NCBI RefSeq assembly: GCF_028682455.1
Contig: NZ_JANHLD010000004.1
Span: 310,001 to 374,000, forward strand
Direction of reading: 5' to 3'
Length of the DNA stretch: 64,000 nucleotides
DNA from: Pseudomonas putida
GTDB taxonomy: Bacteria; Pseudomonadota; Gammaproteobacteria; Pseudomonadales; Pseudomonadaceae
Shown: positions 9,089 to 17,408 of the stretch, in pieces
Position numbering within the stretch: position 1 is the stretch's first letter
Layout: each line of letters opens with the position of its first letter
The notes under the pieces: generated by a model
Told to the model about the DNA's origin: nothing
The model's input: only the letters and a program-made list of their open reading frames with translations
The model's database searches: none
Position numbers and translations under genes: made by a program

Positions 9089-9115
9089 CGGCCTTCACGA
9101 TTTTTCGAGGTGCGT

Positions 9116-10150
9116 ATGAGCGAGCCGATTCGTCTGACCCAGTACAGCCACGGTGCCGGTTGTGGCTGCAAGATCTCTCCGAAGATGCTGGAGGTGATTC
9201 TTGCCGAAAGCGGTACCCAGGCGCTGGACCCGAACCTCTGGGTGGGCAATGCCTCGCGCGACGACGCGGCAGTCTACGCGCTGGACGAGGAACGCGGTGT
9301 GGTTTCGACCACCGATTTCTTCATGCCCATCGTCGACGACCCCTATGACTTTGGCCGTATCGCCGCCACCAATGCCATCAGCGATATCTACGCGATGGGT
9401 GGCGATCCGCTGATGGCCATTGCCATTCTTGGCTGGCCGATCAATGTGCTGGCCCCGGAAGTGGCCCGCGAAGTGATTCGCGGCGGTCGTGCCGTGTGTG
9501 CCGAGGCCGGTATTCCCCTGGCCGGCGGGCACTCCATCGATGCCCCCGAGCCGATCTTCGGCCTGGCCGTAACCGGCGTCGTGCAAAAGCGCCACATGAA
9601 ACGCAATGACACCGCCACCGTAGGCTGCCGCCTGTACCTGACCAAGCCGCTGGGCATCGGCATCCTCACCACCGCCGAGAAAAAAGCCAAGCTGCGCGAC
9701 CAGGACAAGGGCCTGGCCCGCGACTGGATGTGCACCCTCAATACCCCCGGCAGCCGCTTCGGCAAGCTCGATGGCGTCAAGGCCATGACCGACGTCACCG
9801 GCTTCGGCCTGCTCGGTCACCTGGTGGAACTGGCCGACGGCAGCGGCCTGAGCGCACGCCTGACCTACAGCGCCGTACCTCGCCTGCCGAGCGTCGAGCA
9901 CTACCTGGCCGAAGGCTGCGTACCAGGCGGAACCCTGCGCAACTTCGACAGTTACGGCGAAAAGATCGCGCCGCTGAGCGATGAACAGAAGCACCTGCTG
10001 TGCGACCCGCAAACCAGCGGTGGCCTGCTGGTGGCGGTAACGCCTGAAGGTGAAGCCCAATTCCTTGCCGTCGCCACCGAACTGGGCTTGAACCTGGCCC
10101 CGATCGGCGAGTTGGTCGAGCGACAGAGCCATGCGGTTGAGGTGCTGTAA
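9116..10150 (+). CDS. selD: Selenide, water dikinase (selenophosphate synthetase)
   Basis: A 344-residue enzyme that makes selenophosphate from selenide and ATP. The ATG at 9116 is chosen for its GAGG 5 bases upstream. Very close to E. coli SelD: SHGAGCGCKISP near the start holds the catalytic Cys and Lys, TTDFFMPIVDDPYDFGRIAATNAISDIYAMGG forms the ATP/metal site, and DPQTSGGLL is near the end. The catalytic position is cysteine, not selenocysteine. The stop codon overlaps the mnmH start (TAATG). Selenophosphate made here would feed 2-selenouridine formation by MnmH; no selA or selB is in the window, so a selenocysteine pathway cannot be judged. Confidence 0.96.
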   Translation: MSEPIRLTQYSHGAGCGCKISPKMLEVILAESGTQALDPNLWVGNASRDDAAVYALDEERGVVSTTDFFMPIVDDPYDFGRIAATNAISDIYAMGGDPLMAIAILGWPINVLAPEVAREVIRGGRAVCAEAGIPLAGGHSIDAPEPIFGLAVTGVVQKRHMKRNDTATVGCRLYLTKPLGIGILTTAEKKAKLRDQDKGLARDWMCTLNTPGSRFGKLDGVKAMTDVTGFGLLGHLVELADGSGLSARLTYSAVPRLPSVEHYLAEGCVPGGTLRNFDSYGEKIAPLSDEQKHLLCDPQTSGGLLVAVTPEGEAQFLAVATELGLNLAPIGELVERQSHAVEVL

Positions 10151-11253
10151 TGCGTGACAACACCACCGACTACCGCCAGCTGTTCTTGAACGATGTACCG
10201 ATGATGGACATGCGCGCCCCGGTCGAATTCGGCAAGGGCGCGTTCCCCGCCGCGATCAACCTGCCGCTGATGAACGACCTGGAGCGGCAGAAGGTCGGCA
10301 CCTGCTACAAGCAGCACGGCCAGCAGGCCGCCATCACCCTGGGTCACCAACTGGTCAGCGGCCAGACCAAGGACGAACGTATTGCCGCCTGGTCTGCGTT
10401 TGCCCAGGCCAACCCGCAAGGCTACCTCTACTGTTTTCGCGGCGGCCTGCGCTCGCAGATCGCCCAGCAATGGCTCAAGGAAGAAGCCGGCATCGCCTAC
10501 CCTAAGGTAGTCGGCGGCTACAAGGCCATGCGTAACTTCCTGTTCGAGACCACCCAGAGCGCTGTGGCCGAATGCGATTTCGTACTGGTTGGCGGCCTCA
10601 CCGGCACCGGCAAGACCGAAGTGCTGCAAGTGCTGGACAACGCCCTGGACCTGGAAGGCCACGCCAACCACCGGGGCTCGAGCTTCGGCAAGCGCGCCAC
10701 CGCGCAGCCTGCACAGATCGACTTCGAAAACCGCCTGGCCATCGACGTGCTGAAAAAGCGTGCCCGGGGTATCGAGCAGTTCGTGCTTGAAGACGAGGGC
10801 CGTATCGTCGGCAGTTGCTCGTTGCCGCTGGAGTTGTACCAGGGCATGCAGCAGTATCCACTGGTGTGGCTGGAGGACAGCTTCGACAACCGCGTCGAGC
10901 GCATTCTGGGCGACTACGTGACCAACCTGTGCGCCGAGTTCGTCGCCCTGCACGGTGATGAGCAAGGCTTCCCGCTGTTCGCCGAGCGCCTGAACCAGAG
11001 CATGAGCAACATCCTCAAGCGCCTGGGTGGTGAGCGCTACCAGCGTCTGTCGGCCCTCTTGCAACAAGCCCTCGACGAGCAGCAGCGCAGCGGCGACGTG
11101 GCCTTGCACCGCGCCTGGATCAGCGGACTGCTCAGCGAATACTACGACCCGATGTACGCCTACCACCGTGACAGCAAGGCCGGTCGCATCGAGTTTTCCG
11201 GCAATCACGTCGAGGTGCGCGAGTACCTGCGTGCCCGCGCCGCCCGCCACTGA
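10150..11253 (+). CDS. mnmH: tRNA 2-selenouridine synthase
   Basis: This 367-residue protein (SelU/YbbB) replaces sulfur by selenium in 2-thiouridine at the tRNA wobble position using selenophosphate, through a geranylated intermediate. The N-terminal rhodanese domain carries the active cysteine in YCFRGGLRS (about residue 97). A P-loop GLTGTGKTEV follows at about 146. It overlaps selD by one base and is surely co-transcribed with it. Together with the divergent transporter, it forms a compact selenium uptake and use locus. Confidence 0.95.
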   Translation: MRDNTTDYRQLFLNDVPMMDMRAPVEFGKGAFPAAINLPLMNDLERQKVGTCYKQHGQQAAITLGHQLVSGQTKDERIAAWSAFAQANPQGYLYCFRGGLRSQIAQQWLKEEAGIAYPKVVGGYKAMRNFLFETTQSAVAECDFVLVGGLTGTGKTEVLQVLDNALDLEGHANHRGSSFGKRATAQPAQIDFENRLAIDVLKKRARGIEQFVLEDEGRIVGSCSLPLELYQGMQQYPLVWLEDSFDNRVERILGDYVTNLCAEFVALHGDEQGFPLFAERLNQSMSNILKRLGGERYQRLSALLQQALDEQQRSGDVALHRAWISGLLSEYYDPMYAYHRDSKAGRIEFSGNHVEVREYLRARAARH

Positions 11254-11264
11254 CAGACCCGCCC

Positions 11265-11645
11265 TCAGGGCCCGAGCAGGTTCTGCAACTCGTCTGCCCG
11301 GTCCTTGGTCATCGACAGCACGCACCCTGCACCATTGAGCTGGTCGATGGTGCCGCCGGTAAGGCCGAAGTACAGGCCGCAATTGGCATCGCGGTACTTG
11401 ATCCACAAGCGCTGCACGTCGCGCAGCTTGCCTTGCTGCTCGGCCTCAAGGCTTGCCATGGCGGCTTTGTAGGCGGCGTTGAGGCGAGTGTCCTGACGCT
11501 TGATCTCGGCGCCGTTGCAGTCGCTCATGGCCAGCGTGGTCTGGGCGGTGTCCATGCATTGACTGTAGGCGGCCGAGTAGTCGTCCTTGGCGATCGCGAA
11601 GGGGGCCATGGCGCTGAGCAGGGCAATGGCCAGCAGGGGCTTCAT
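11265..11645 (-). CDS. LprI/DUF1311-like periplasmic protein
   Basis: A 126-residue protein with a signal peptide (LLAIALLSAMAPFAIAKD). The mature domain follows the lysozyme-inhibitor-LprI/DUF1311 pattern: CMDTAQTTLAMSDCNGAEIKRQDTRLNAAYKA, then QRLWIKYRDANCG and a C-terminal cysteine. The spaced cysteines probably form disulfides in the periplasm. Some members of this family inhibit lysozyme, but many have no tested role. It lies convergent to mnmH with a 12-base gap. Confidence 0.8.
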   Translation of the reverse strand: MKPLLAIALLSAMAPFAIAKDDYSAAYSQCMDTAQTTLAMSDCNGAEIKRQDTRLNAAYKAAMASLEAEQQGKLRDVQRLWIKYRDANCGLYFGLTGGTIDQLNGAGCVLSMTKDRADELQNLLGP

Positions 11646-11699
11646 CGAGGGAACTCCTTGTAACTGGTTGGGCCCGCCACAATAGCCGAATTTCCACCC

Positions 11700-11756
11700 G
11701 TAGGCGCGGGCTGACCCAGCGAAGCTATCTATCGCGGGGCCAGCCCGCGCCTACAG
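11700..11756. repeat. REP pair (variant arms)
   Basis: GTAGGCGCGGGCTGACCCAG faces GGGGCCAGCCCGCGCCTAC across a short spacer. The arms differ from the commonest REP core in this window (GCGCGGGCT instead of GAGCGGGCT), with the change compensated in both arms. The right arm encodes the last residues and the stop of the LysR gene on the minus strand. Confidence 0.8.
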
Positions 11757-12634
11757 GCTTCGCGCAGCCATTGGTGGGCGGCATCGCCGTCGCGGCGCTG
11801 GTGCCAGGCCTGCTGGAAGGCAAATGCCTTGATCGGCAACGGCGGCTCGAAGCGGCGCAGGCGCGGGTCCAACTTGCCAGTGTCCAGGCTGCGCTGCGCC
11901 ACGGTGAGGATCAGGTCCGTGCCGGCGATCACCTCCTGGGCGGCCGCCCAATGTGGCAGCGCCAGGGCAACCCGGCGTTGGGCACCGATGGCCCCCAGGG
12001 CCAGGTCGATCTCGTTGTCGATCCCCGGTCTCACCGCCACCAGCACATGCGGCCGCGCCAGCCAGTCCTCCAGTGCCAAGCCACCCCGCGCCGGCAGTAC
12101 GCTACGGTCACCCACACAGGTGAAGCGCTCCTCGAACAGGGTCTCGACCCGAAGCTCGGCCGACAATTGCGGGAACACCCCCAGCGCAAGGTCCGCCTCG
12201 CCGTCGAACAAGTGCCCCAGCATCGCCTCGCGGCTGCCCTGGATGACCACCAGGTCGATCCCCGGTGCTTGCTGCCTCAACACCTTCATCAACCCCGGCA
12301 ACACCACCCGGGCGCCGTAGTCAGACATCGCCAGGCGAAAGGTCCGCCGCGCCTTTCCGGGGTCGAACCCGGGACTGGCAATCAGCCCGTCGAGCTGAGC
12401 CAGTGCCTGTTGCAGGGGTTCGATCAACGCTTGGGCGCGGGCCGTGGCCTGCAAGCGGCCGCCCCGGCGCACCAGCAACGGGTCTCCGAACAATTCGCGC
12501 AATTGCGCCAGGGCATGGCTGACCGCCGGCTGGCTGCGATGCAGGCGTAACGCGGCGCGGGATACGTGTTGCTCGACCAGCAGGGCATGCAGCGTGAGCA
12601 GCAGGTTCAGATCAATACGGCGCAGATCATCCAT
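11729..12634 (-). CDS. LysR family transcriptional regulator
   Basis: This 301-residue protein has an N-terminal winged helix-turn-helix (LRRIDLNLLLTLHALLVEQHVSRAALRLHRSQPAVSHALAQLRELF region, residues 3-50) and a LysR effector-binding domain after about residue 90. It is divergent from a YdcZ-type transporter gene and may control it. The C-terminal residues CRRGLAPR and the stop codon are read from a REP arm, so the reading frame has run into the repeat. The effector is unknown. Confidence 0.88.
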   Translation of the reverse strand: MDDLRRIDLNLLLTLHALLVEQHVSRAALRLHRSQPAVSHALAQLRELFGDPLLVRRGGRLQATARAQALIEPLQQALAQLDGLIASPGFDPGKARRTFRLAMSDYGARVVLPGLMKVLRQQAPGIDLVVIQGSREAMLGHLFDGEADLALGVFPQLSAELRVETLFEERFTCVGDRSVLPARGGLALEDWLARPHVLVAVRPGIDNEIDLALGAIGAQRRVALALPHWAAAQEVIAGTDLILTVAQRSLDTGKLDPRLRRFEPPLPIKAFAFQQAWHQRRDGDAAHQWLREACRRGLAPR

Positions 12635-12723
12635 CAGGCGAATAGCTCCTGTGCAGCATTCGAATTTCCATTACTCACATGAATACCCAAGACTTTACCA
12701 AGCCACTTACAAGGAGTCTTGCC

Positions 12724-13203
12724 ATGAACCTGTCTTTTGCCCCCGCCGCCCTGCTGCCTTTGGTCATTGCCCTGCTGGCGGGGGCCGCCGTGCCCTTCCA
12801 GGCCGGCAGTAACGCAGCCCTGGGGCGCTTGCTCGGCCACCCGCTGTGGGCGTCGCTGGTGTCTCTTGGGGTCAGTGTGCTGATGGTGATTCCGGCGCTA
12901 CTGGTGCTGCGTGCACCCTTGCCACAGCTCGGCGCGCTGGCCCAGGCACCGTGGTGGGCCTGGCTAGGCGGCGTGGCCGGGGTGGCCTATATCACTGCGG
13001 CGCTGATGCTTACGCCACGCCTGGGCGCTGCCGGCTTTATCGTTTGTGTGATCGCCGGCCAGGTGCTGTCTTCGTTGCTGATCGATCAATGGGGCTTGAT
13101 GGGCCTGCCCGAACGCCCGGTCAATGCCGTGCGTCTGGCGGGCGTGGGCTTGATCGTCGTGGGCATGCTGGTGGTGCAGTGGGGCACCTCGACGTCACGC
13201 TAG
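12724..13203 (+). CDS. YdcZ (DUF606) family inner-membrane protein
   Basis: A 159-residue protein with about five membrane helices. The start at 12724 has AAGGAG 9 bases upstream and is preferred to the longer frame. Motifs PFQAGSNAALGRLLGHPLWASLVSLGVS and GFIVCVIAGQVLSSLLIDQWGL are typical of the DUF606/YdcZ branch of small drug/metabolite-type transporters. It is divergent from a LysR regulator, a common pairing for exporters. Its stop overlaps that of the convergent gene (CTAG). No substrate can be deduced. Confidence 0.85.
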   Translation: MNLSFAPAALLPLVIALLAGAAVPFQAGSNAALGRLLGHPLWASLVSLGVSVLMVIPALLVLRAPLPQLGALAQAPWWAWLGGVAGVAYITAALMLTPRLGAAGFIVCVIAGQVLSSLLIDQWGLMGLPERPVNAVRLAGVGLIVVGMLVVQWGTSTSR

Positions 13204-13760
13204 ATGGCATTGGGATGGGAGGGTTGCACATAGGGCGGCGGTGCCAGGGCCCGGTCGATTTCGAACCTGAGGCTAGGCGCCTGTATCGCGAAGTGGATCA
13301 CCAGCCCCAATACCACCGCCAGGACGGCATCGAGCCAGTGCCAGCCGGGTATCGCCAGGCCGTGGCGCGCCGTGCGGCACCACCAGGCCTGGCCCAGGCA
13401 AAACCCGAGGATCGACAACAGCCACAGGTAGAAGCCCGGGGCAAAATGCTCCAGGGCCAGGAAGTCATAACTACGGTTGTCTGGCACGCGTTCAATGCCA
13501 AGGCTGGTCAAGGCAAGCACCAGGGCGCCCCCACCCAGCAGCAACGACAGCCAACGCCAGCGCCGATGCAGCAGGATCGCCAATCCCAGCAACGGGTTGG
13601 CGAACCAGCCATACATGCCGAAAACAATACCCCAGGGGCCATACAACAACGCTTGCAACGCATGCAGGCGGCCCTCGCCACTGAGGTACATGGCGTTGAA
13701 GCCCAGGCAGGATAAAAACAGCAGCAGCGTAATCGAGATGTAGCGACCCGCGATCATCAC
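13200..13760 (-). CDS. Hypothetical membrane protein
   Basis: A 186-residue protein I do not recognise. It has about five hydrophobic segments, including an N-terminal one (YISITLLLFLSCLGF) and WLSLLLGGGALVLALTSL. Two basic-aromatic turns (LHRRWRW, WWCRTARHG) likely face the cytoplasm. The stop codon shares bases with that of the convergent YdcZ gene in CTAG. Its start overlaps the stop of the acetyltransferase gene by 4 bases, so the two are probably co-translated. Confidence 0.72.
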   Translation of the reverse strand: MMIAGRYISITLLLFLSCLGFNAMYLSGEGRLHALQALLYGPWGIVFGMYGWFANPLLGLAILLHRRWRWLSLLLGGGALVLALTSLGIERVPDNRSYDFLALEHFAPGFYLWLLSILGFCLGQAWWCRTARHGLAIPGWHWLDAVLAVVLGLVIHFAIQAPSLRFEIDRALAPPPYVQPSHPNAI

Positions 13761-14317
13761 GCATTCTGCTCAAGCAAAAGCCCGTAGAGTCCTGAGTCGG
13801 ACACCTCCCCGCCCACGCACCAACGCTGGCGCAGGGTACCTTCCAAGATAAACCCCAGGCGCTCCAGGGTACGCGCCGACGCACTGTTGCGCGGATCGAT
13901 CTCGGCCTCGAGGCGGCGCAATTTCAGGCCCTCGCCCAGATACCGGACAAAGTGCTCCAGCGCCTCTGCCATAAAGCCCTGCCCTTGGGCATCGCTGGCC
14001 AGGCAATAGCCGATTTCACCCCGGCGCGACTCGGCCTCAAGGTGAAAGCATTGGCACATGCCAATCAGCTTGTCGTTGTCGCGACGGTAGATCCCGAGCT
14101 TGAACACTTGCCCGTCGGCATAGGCCTGGCGGTCGATCACCAGGGCCGCTTGCGCCTCGGCCAGCCCATGCCAGGGAGCGTGGTTCCAGAACCGCATGAC
14201 CTGCGGGTCAGCCATGATCGCAAACCAGGCAGCGGCATCGTCGCTGCCCATGGGGCGCAACTGCAAGCGTGGGGTTTGCAAGCGAAGGTCCTGGGCGAAG
14301 GCATGAGGGTGCGACAC
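13757..14317 (-). CDS. GNAT family N-acetyltransferase (RimJ/RimL type)
   Basis: A 186-residue single-domain acetyltransferase. The N-terminal LQTPRLQLRPMGSDDAAAWFAIMADPQVMRFW is typical of the RimJ/RimL-like branch. GEIGYCLASDAQGQGFMAEALEHF holds the acetyl-CoA binding loop (QGQGFM), and NSASARTLERLGFILEG is the conserved C-terminal motif. It would transfer acetyl groups to an amine, either a protein N-terminus or a small molecule; the substrate is unknown. It is coupled by a 4-base overlap to the membrane protein downstream. Confidence 0.88.
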   Translation of the reverse strand: MSHPHAFAQDLRLQTPRLQLRPMGSDDAAAWFAIMADPQVMRFWNHAPWHGLAEAQAALVIDRQAYADGQVFKLGIYRRDNDKLIGMCQCFHLEAESRRGEIGYCLASDAQGQGFMAEALEHFVRYLGEGLKLRRLEAEIDPRNSASARTLERLGFILEGTLRQRWCVGGEVSDSGLYGLLLEQNA

Positions 14318-14382
14318 GGGTAGAACTCCTGTTCTGGCCGAAGAGCCGCACAGTGTACCCCAGCCTCATCGCGATTCGGCCC

Positions 14383-14754
14383 TCAGGCGACCTCGGCCCC
14401 TTCATCCGGCCAGATCGGCTCGTTGGCTTCCAGCGGTGGCAGGCCATAAGCCGCACGCGCGGCATCGCAACTGGGGTTGGCATTGCCATCGACCCAGGCC
14501 GCCTCGAACTCACGGCAAGGGGTGGAGCGTTTCTCGTAAAGGGAGCAACTCACCCCTTTACCAATTTCACCCTCAAGGCCGATACAACGGCACGGTTTGC
14601 TGTCGGTACCGATCATCGCCACACGGGTGGGGTTGATCTGAACCACCAGGTCGTCGGGCACCACACCACCTGCCGACTCGCACTCGCCCCAGAAGAAAGA
14701 CACACGGAAATACCCGCAGCAGGCGCCGCAGTTCAAGCAAGGATTTTCGGACAT
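14383..14754 (-). CDS. YkgJ family cysteine cluster protein
   Basis: This 123-residue protein begins CLNCGACCGYFRV and continues with KPCRCIGLEGEIGKGVSC and STPCREFEAAW, the spaced cysteines of the YkgJ/UPF0153 family (annotated as putative Fe-S or zinc-binding proteins). The function is not established. It stands alone, divergent from the type VI island. Confidence 0.82.
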   Translation of the reverse strand: MSENPCLNCGACCGYFRVSFFWGECESAGGVVPDDLVVQINPTRVAMIGTDSKPCRCIGLEGEIGKGVSCSLYEKRSTPCREFEAAWVDGNANPSCDAARAAYGLPPLEANEPIWPDEGAEVA

Positions 14755-15071
14755 GATGAGAAAAGACGGGGGGGCAGATTATCGTTATTGGGAGGAAACC
14801 CGACGCCATTCTATGCTTCGTAAGCGCTTTGAGAAGGGGGCAGACGCAGAAAAATATTGCGCCTGACGGGCGGCTGATTGCGCCGCCTCACTTGACGCAT
14901 CACGCCTAAGGGTCAACACCCTGAAATAACGAAAATTCGCACTATTTAGCAGGATTATTCCTGCATCAATTCATACACCGCCTGACTACCGTGCCCTGAA
15001 AATTGAGTTAGCCCAGGCGCGATGGCTTGTGCATCGCCTTTTGCCGTCCCTTTCAGCTTAAGGATAAGTGT
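14755..15071. other. AT-richer intergenic region before vgrG
   Basis: No gene is seen in these 317 bases. Two small inverted repeats are present: AGGGTCAACACCCT near 14909-14922 and GCAGGATTATTCCTGC near 14950-14965. The composition is clearly poorer in GC than the flanks, which matches the island that follows. AAGGA lies 6 bases before the vgrG start. Confidence 0.5.
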
Positions 15072-16070
15072 ATGTTCGCGTCGGCCAATGCTGCGCATTT
15101 CGAGATAATGATTCCCACGGTGCGCAATGATTTCAAGGTTCTCGCTTTTGACGGTACCGAAACCATTAGCCAGCTGTATGCGATCAACGTCGAGCTGGTC
15201 AGCGAGTACTCCAACCTCGATCTTGAAAGGCTGCTCTGCCAGCCAGCGTATCTACGCTTTGGCCTCAACGGCGAAGGGCTTCACGGTCGTATCGAAGATG
15301 TTCGGGTGGCTGAGTCCGGTAAACGCCTGACCCGTTTCCAGCTGACCTTGGTGCCAGCGCTGCACTATTTACAGTTCAGCCACAACCCGCGGATTTTCCA
15401 GCAACTGACCGTGCCGCAGATCGTGGCCCAGGTACTCCAGGGGCAGGGTATCCAGGCCGATGCTTATGCCTTCCATGTCAGCCCTAGACCTGTGCGCGAA
15501 TACTGCACTCAATATTTTGAGAACGACTACGAACTGATCCAAAGGCTGTGCAGTGAAGAAGGCATTGCCTGGCACCACCAGCACAGTCCAGATAGCCACT
15601 TACTGGTATTCACCGACGACCAGACGTTTTTCCCCAAGCTCGGCTCAACGCCGTATCAGCAAGACAGCGGCCTGGTGGCGGAACATCCAGTGGTCTGCCA
15701 GTTTTCCCAACGTTTCAGCACCCGCACCAGCACGGTCACGCGCCGTGCCTATGACTTCCAGCGGCCCAGCCTGTTGCTGGAGCGCCAGCTCACCGCCGAG
15801 TTCAGTCCTGCGCTTGAGGACTACGACTACCCGGCACCGATCGAAACGGAACGACTCGGCCGACAACGTGCCCGCCGGGCGTTAGAGCGCCATCGCAACG
15901 ACTACCTACTGGCTGGGGGTAAAAGTGATCAGCCGAGCCTGCGCAGTGGTCACTTCTTCGACCTCACCGAACACCCGCGCAAGCAGTGCAACGACCGATG
16001 GTTACTGCTCAGCGTGACCCACGAAGGCAAACAGCCGCAGGTGCTCGAGAAGTCACCTCCACGTACCTGA
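15072..16070 (+). CDS. Truncated VgrG/TssI (type VI secretion spike, gp27-like half only)
   Basis: The start is ATG at 15072 with AAGGA upstream. The 332 residues match the N-terminal base of VgrG: AHFEIMIPTVRNDFKVLAFDGTETISQLYAINVELVSE, then REYCTQYFENDYELIQRLCSEEGIAWHHQH. They reach NDRWLLLSVTHEGKQPQVLE, where the gp5-like OB-fold would normally begin. There the frame ends with eight unrelated residues and a stop. Full VgrG proteins are roughly twice this length and need the gp5 needle, so this one is unlikely to form a spike. The sequence after the break belongs to another gene, suggesting an internal deletion. No other type VI structural gene is in the window. Confidence 0.85.
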   Translation: MFASANAAHFEIMIPTVRNDFKVLAFDGTETISQLYAINVELVSEYSNLDLERLLCQPAYLRFGLNGEGLHGRIEDVRVAESGKRLTRFQLTLVPALHYLQFSHNPRIFQQLTVPQIVAQVLQGQGIQADAYAFHVSPRPVREYCTQYFENDYELIQRLCSEEGIAWHHQHSPDSHLLVFTDDQTFFPKLGSTPYQQDSGLVAEHPVVCQFSQRFSTRTSTVTRRAYDFQRPSLLLERQLTAEFSPALEDYDYPAPIETERLGRQRARRALERHRNDYLLAGGKSDQPSLRSGHFFDLTEHPRKQCNDRWLLLSVTHEGKQPQVLEKSPPRT

Positions 16071-16378
16071 TGCTGAATTTGCCAGGGGATAACGTGTCGC
16101 TGACCGACGCCATGATTCATTTCACCGGCCAGGAAGTGTGGGGCGACACGCTCGGGTACTACGACGACCAAATCAAAAAGGTCGAATGGACAGGTAATGA
16201 CTTCGCTCGACATAGTGGTACCCGAATTCCCGTTCCAGCGGGCATCACCCCTTATCGCCGGGTTTACCATGAAGACGGTGTTAGAGACTTGCGGCGTATA
16301 GAAGGCCAATTAATTTACTCTCCACGCGAAGGGTTGATGCTGCCTGCGGTGAACATCATGGAGCGAGCATGGATATGA
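16070..16378 (+). pseudogene. C-terminal remnant of a type VI cargo gene
   Basis: Directly after the VgrG break a second frame opens (ATG overlapping the vgrG stop in TGATG) and reads about 102 residues: LNLPGDNVSLTDAMIHFTG, YYDDQIKKVEWTGNDF, then a tail RRIEGQLIYSPREG ending MERAWI. It looks like the end of a larger protein whose front was lost in the same deletion. The NVSL...G pattern faintly recalls DUF3274-type lipase effectors; this is weak. The same tail occurs again at 17316-17408, before the second membrane protein, showing that this gene was once followed by it. The stop overlaps the next gene's start. Confidence 0.55.
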
Positions 16379-17310
16379 CTACGCCGGAACAACCAGAAAA
16401 CAGCCCTGTGTCCACAGTAATACTTGAGGCGAACAAATCGACGGGAGAACAGCCGATGGAGTTGTTTGTCGTCGATGAGCACACCGAGAACTATTTGACT
16501 ATTCAAGCAGGCGGAGACTTTGATCGAGGCATGCTGACAGGAATATTAGGTGGATCTGCTGGGATAGGGGGGATAGGACTGGGGCTGTTCAGCTTTATGC
16601 AAAGTGGAGATCTTGAAGGGCTGAATATAATGCTTGCCATATGTATTCCTTTGTGTGGTATTCCTTTTCTTTGGGAAGCCCTACGCCCCCTACCCCTCCC
16701 TATCCTGTTCAACCGCCGCACCCGCGAAGTGTACTTCGATCACGACGGCGAATTATTCCATGCTCCATGGGATAGCATTTTCGCCATCGCTAATGAATTC
16801 CAGATAGTTGGCCCGCAAATAGGCAGCATTCAAAATGCTTCACTGGAGATCAAGGTGTGGAAGTTCGAAGAGCCCGAGACAGCGCTGATGGTCAGCCTTG
16901 GGGCGCCGTTCGGAAAATCACTGGCGCTACAAAAAGGCTTTTGGGAATACATCCGTGCCTATATGAACAACGGCCCCTACTTCGACGAACACGGAAATCA
17001 CAGTGAATCCGATGCCTTTGTAAAAAGCCAACTGGCCGTGCGCCCAAAAATGAGCGACAGCTTCAAAAGAACACGAGAAGAAATAAAGCAGGCGAAGCGA
17101 GAAGCGGGCGGCAATAACTACTTGACCGGCCACCATGTTATAAAACTAATACTTGGCCCTATGTTCTACCCTCAGGATCGACTCGAGGAATTCACCTACA
17201 GCATTGCCAAACGCCGCTCTCGCAACCTTTGGCCGAGCCTTGTTACTGAGCGCTTGACAGCCAATGGCCCCACCACACGTCTTGTTGACCTGGAGAGTGA
17301 GCGCCATTGA
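16369..17310 (+). CDS. Two-TM membrane protein of the type VI island, copy 1 (possible immunity protein; DUF6708-like)
   Basis: A 313-residue protein. After a hydrophilic start it has two hydrophobic segments at about residues 55-75 (glycine-rich, GSAGIGGIGLGLFSFM) and 85-105 (IMLAICIPLCGIPFLWEALRP). A conserved-looking ILFNRRTREVYFDHDGELF and APWDSIFAIANEF follow, then a charged C-terminal half. The FNRRTREV pattern resembles a domain I recall as DUF6708; I am not certain. GGAG precedes the ATG at 16369; a second ATG two codons later overlaps the upstream stop. Its position after a cargo remnant suggests an immunity or accessory role. Composition is AT-richer than the chromosome. Confidence 0.75.
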   Translation: MDMTTPEQPENSPVSTVILEANKSTGEQPMELFVVDEHTENYLTIQAGGDFDRGMLTGILGGSAGIGGIGLGLFSFMQSGDLEGLNIMLAICIPLCGIPFLWEALRPLPLPILFNRRTREVYFDHDGELFHAPWDSIFAIANEFQIVGPQIGSIQNASLEIKVWKFEEPETALMVSLGAPFGKSLALQKGFWEYIRAYMNNGPYFDEHGNHSESDAFVKSQLAVRPKMSDSFKRTREEIKQAKREAGGNNYLTGHHVIKLILGPMFYPQDRLEEFTYSIAKRRSRNLWPSLVTERLTANGPTTRLVDLESERH

Positions 17311-17315
17311 GCACG

Positions 17316-17408
17316 ATGCTGGAAGTTTCGCGGCGCATCGAGGGGCAGTTTATCTATTACCCATGTGAACTACCTGTGGTGAACAGCACGGAACGGGCAT
17401 GGATATGA
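17316..17408 (+). pseudogene. Second copy of the cargo-gene tail
   Basis: Thirty codons reading MLEVSRRIEGQFIYYPCE and ending VVNSTERAWI repeat the tail of the remnant at 16070-16378 with three residues fewer. The stop again overlaps the start of the membrane-protein gene that follows. It marks the left edge of the duplicated unit. Confidence 0.7.
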
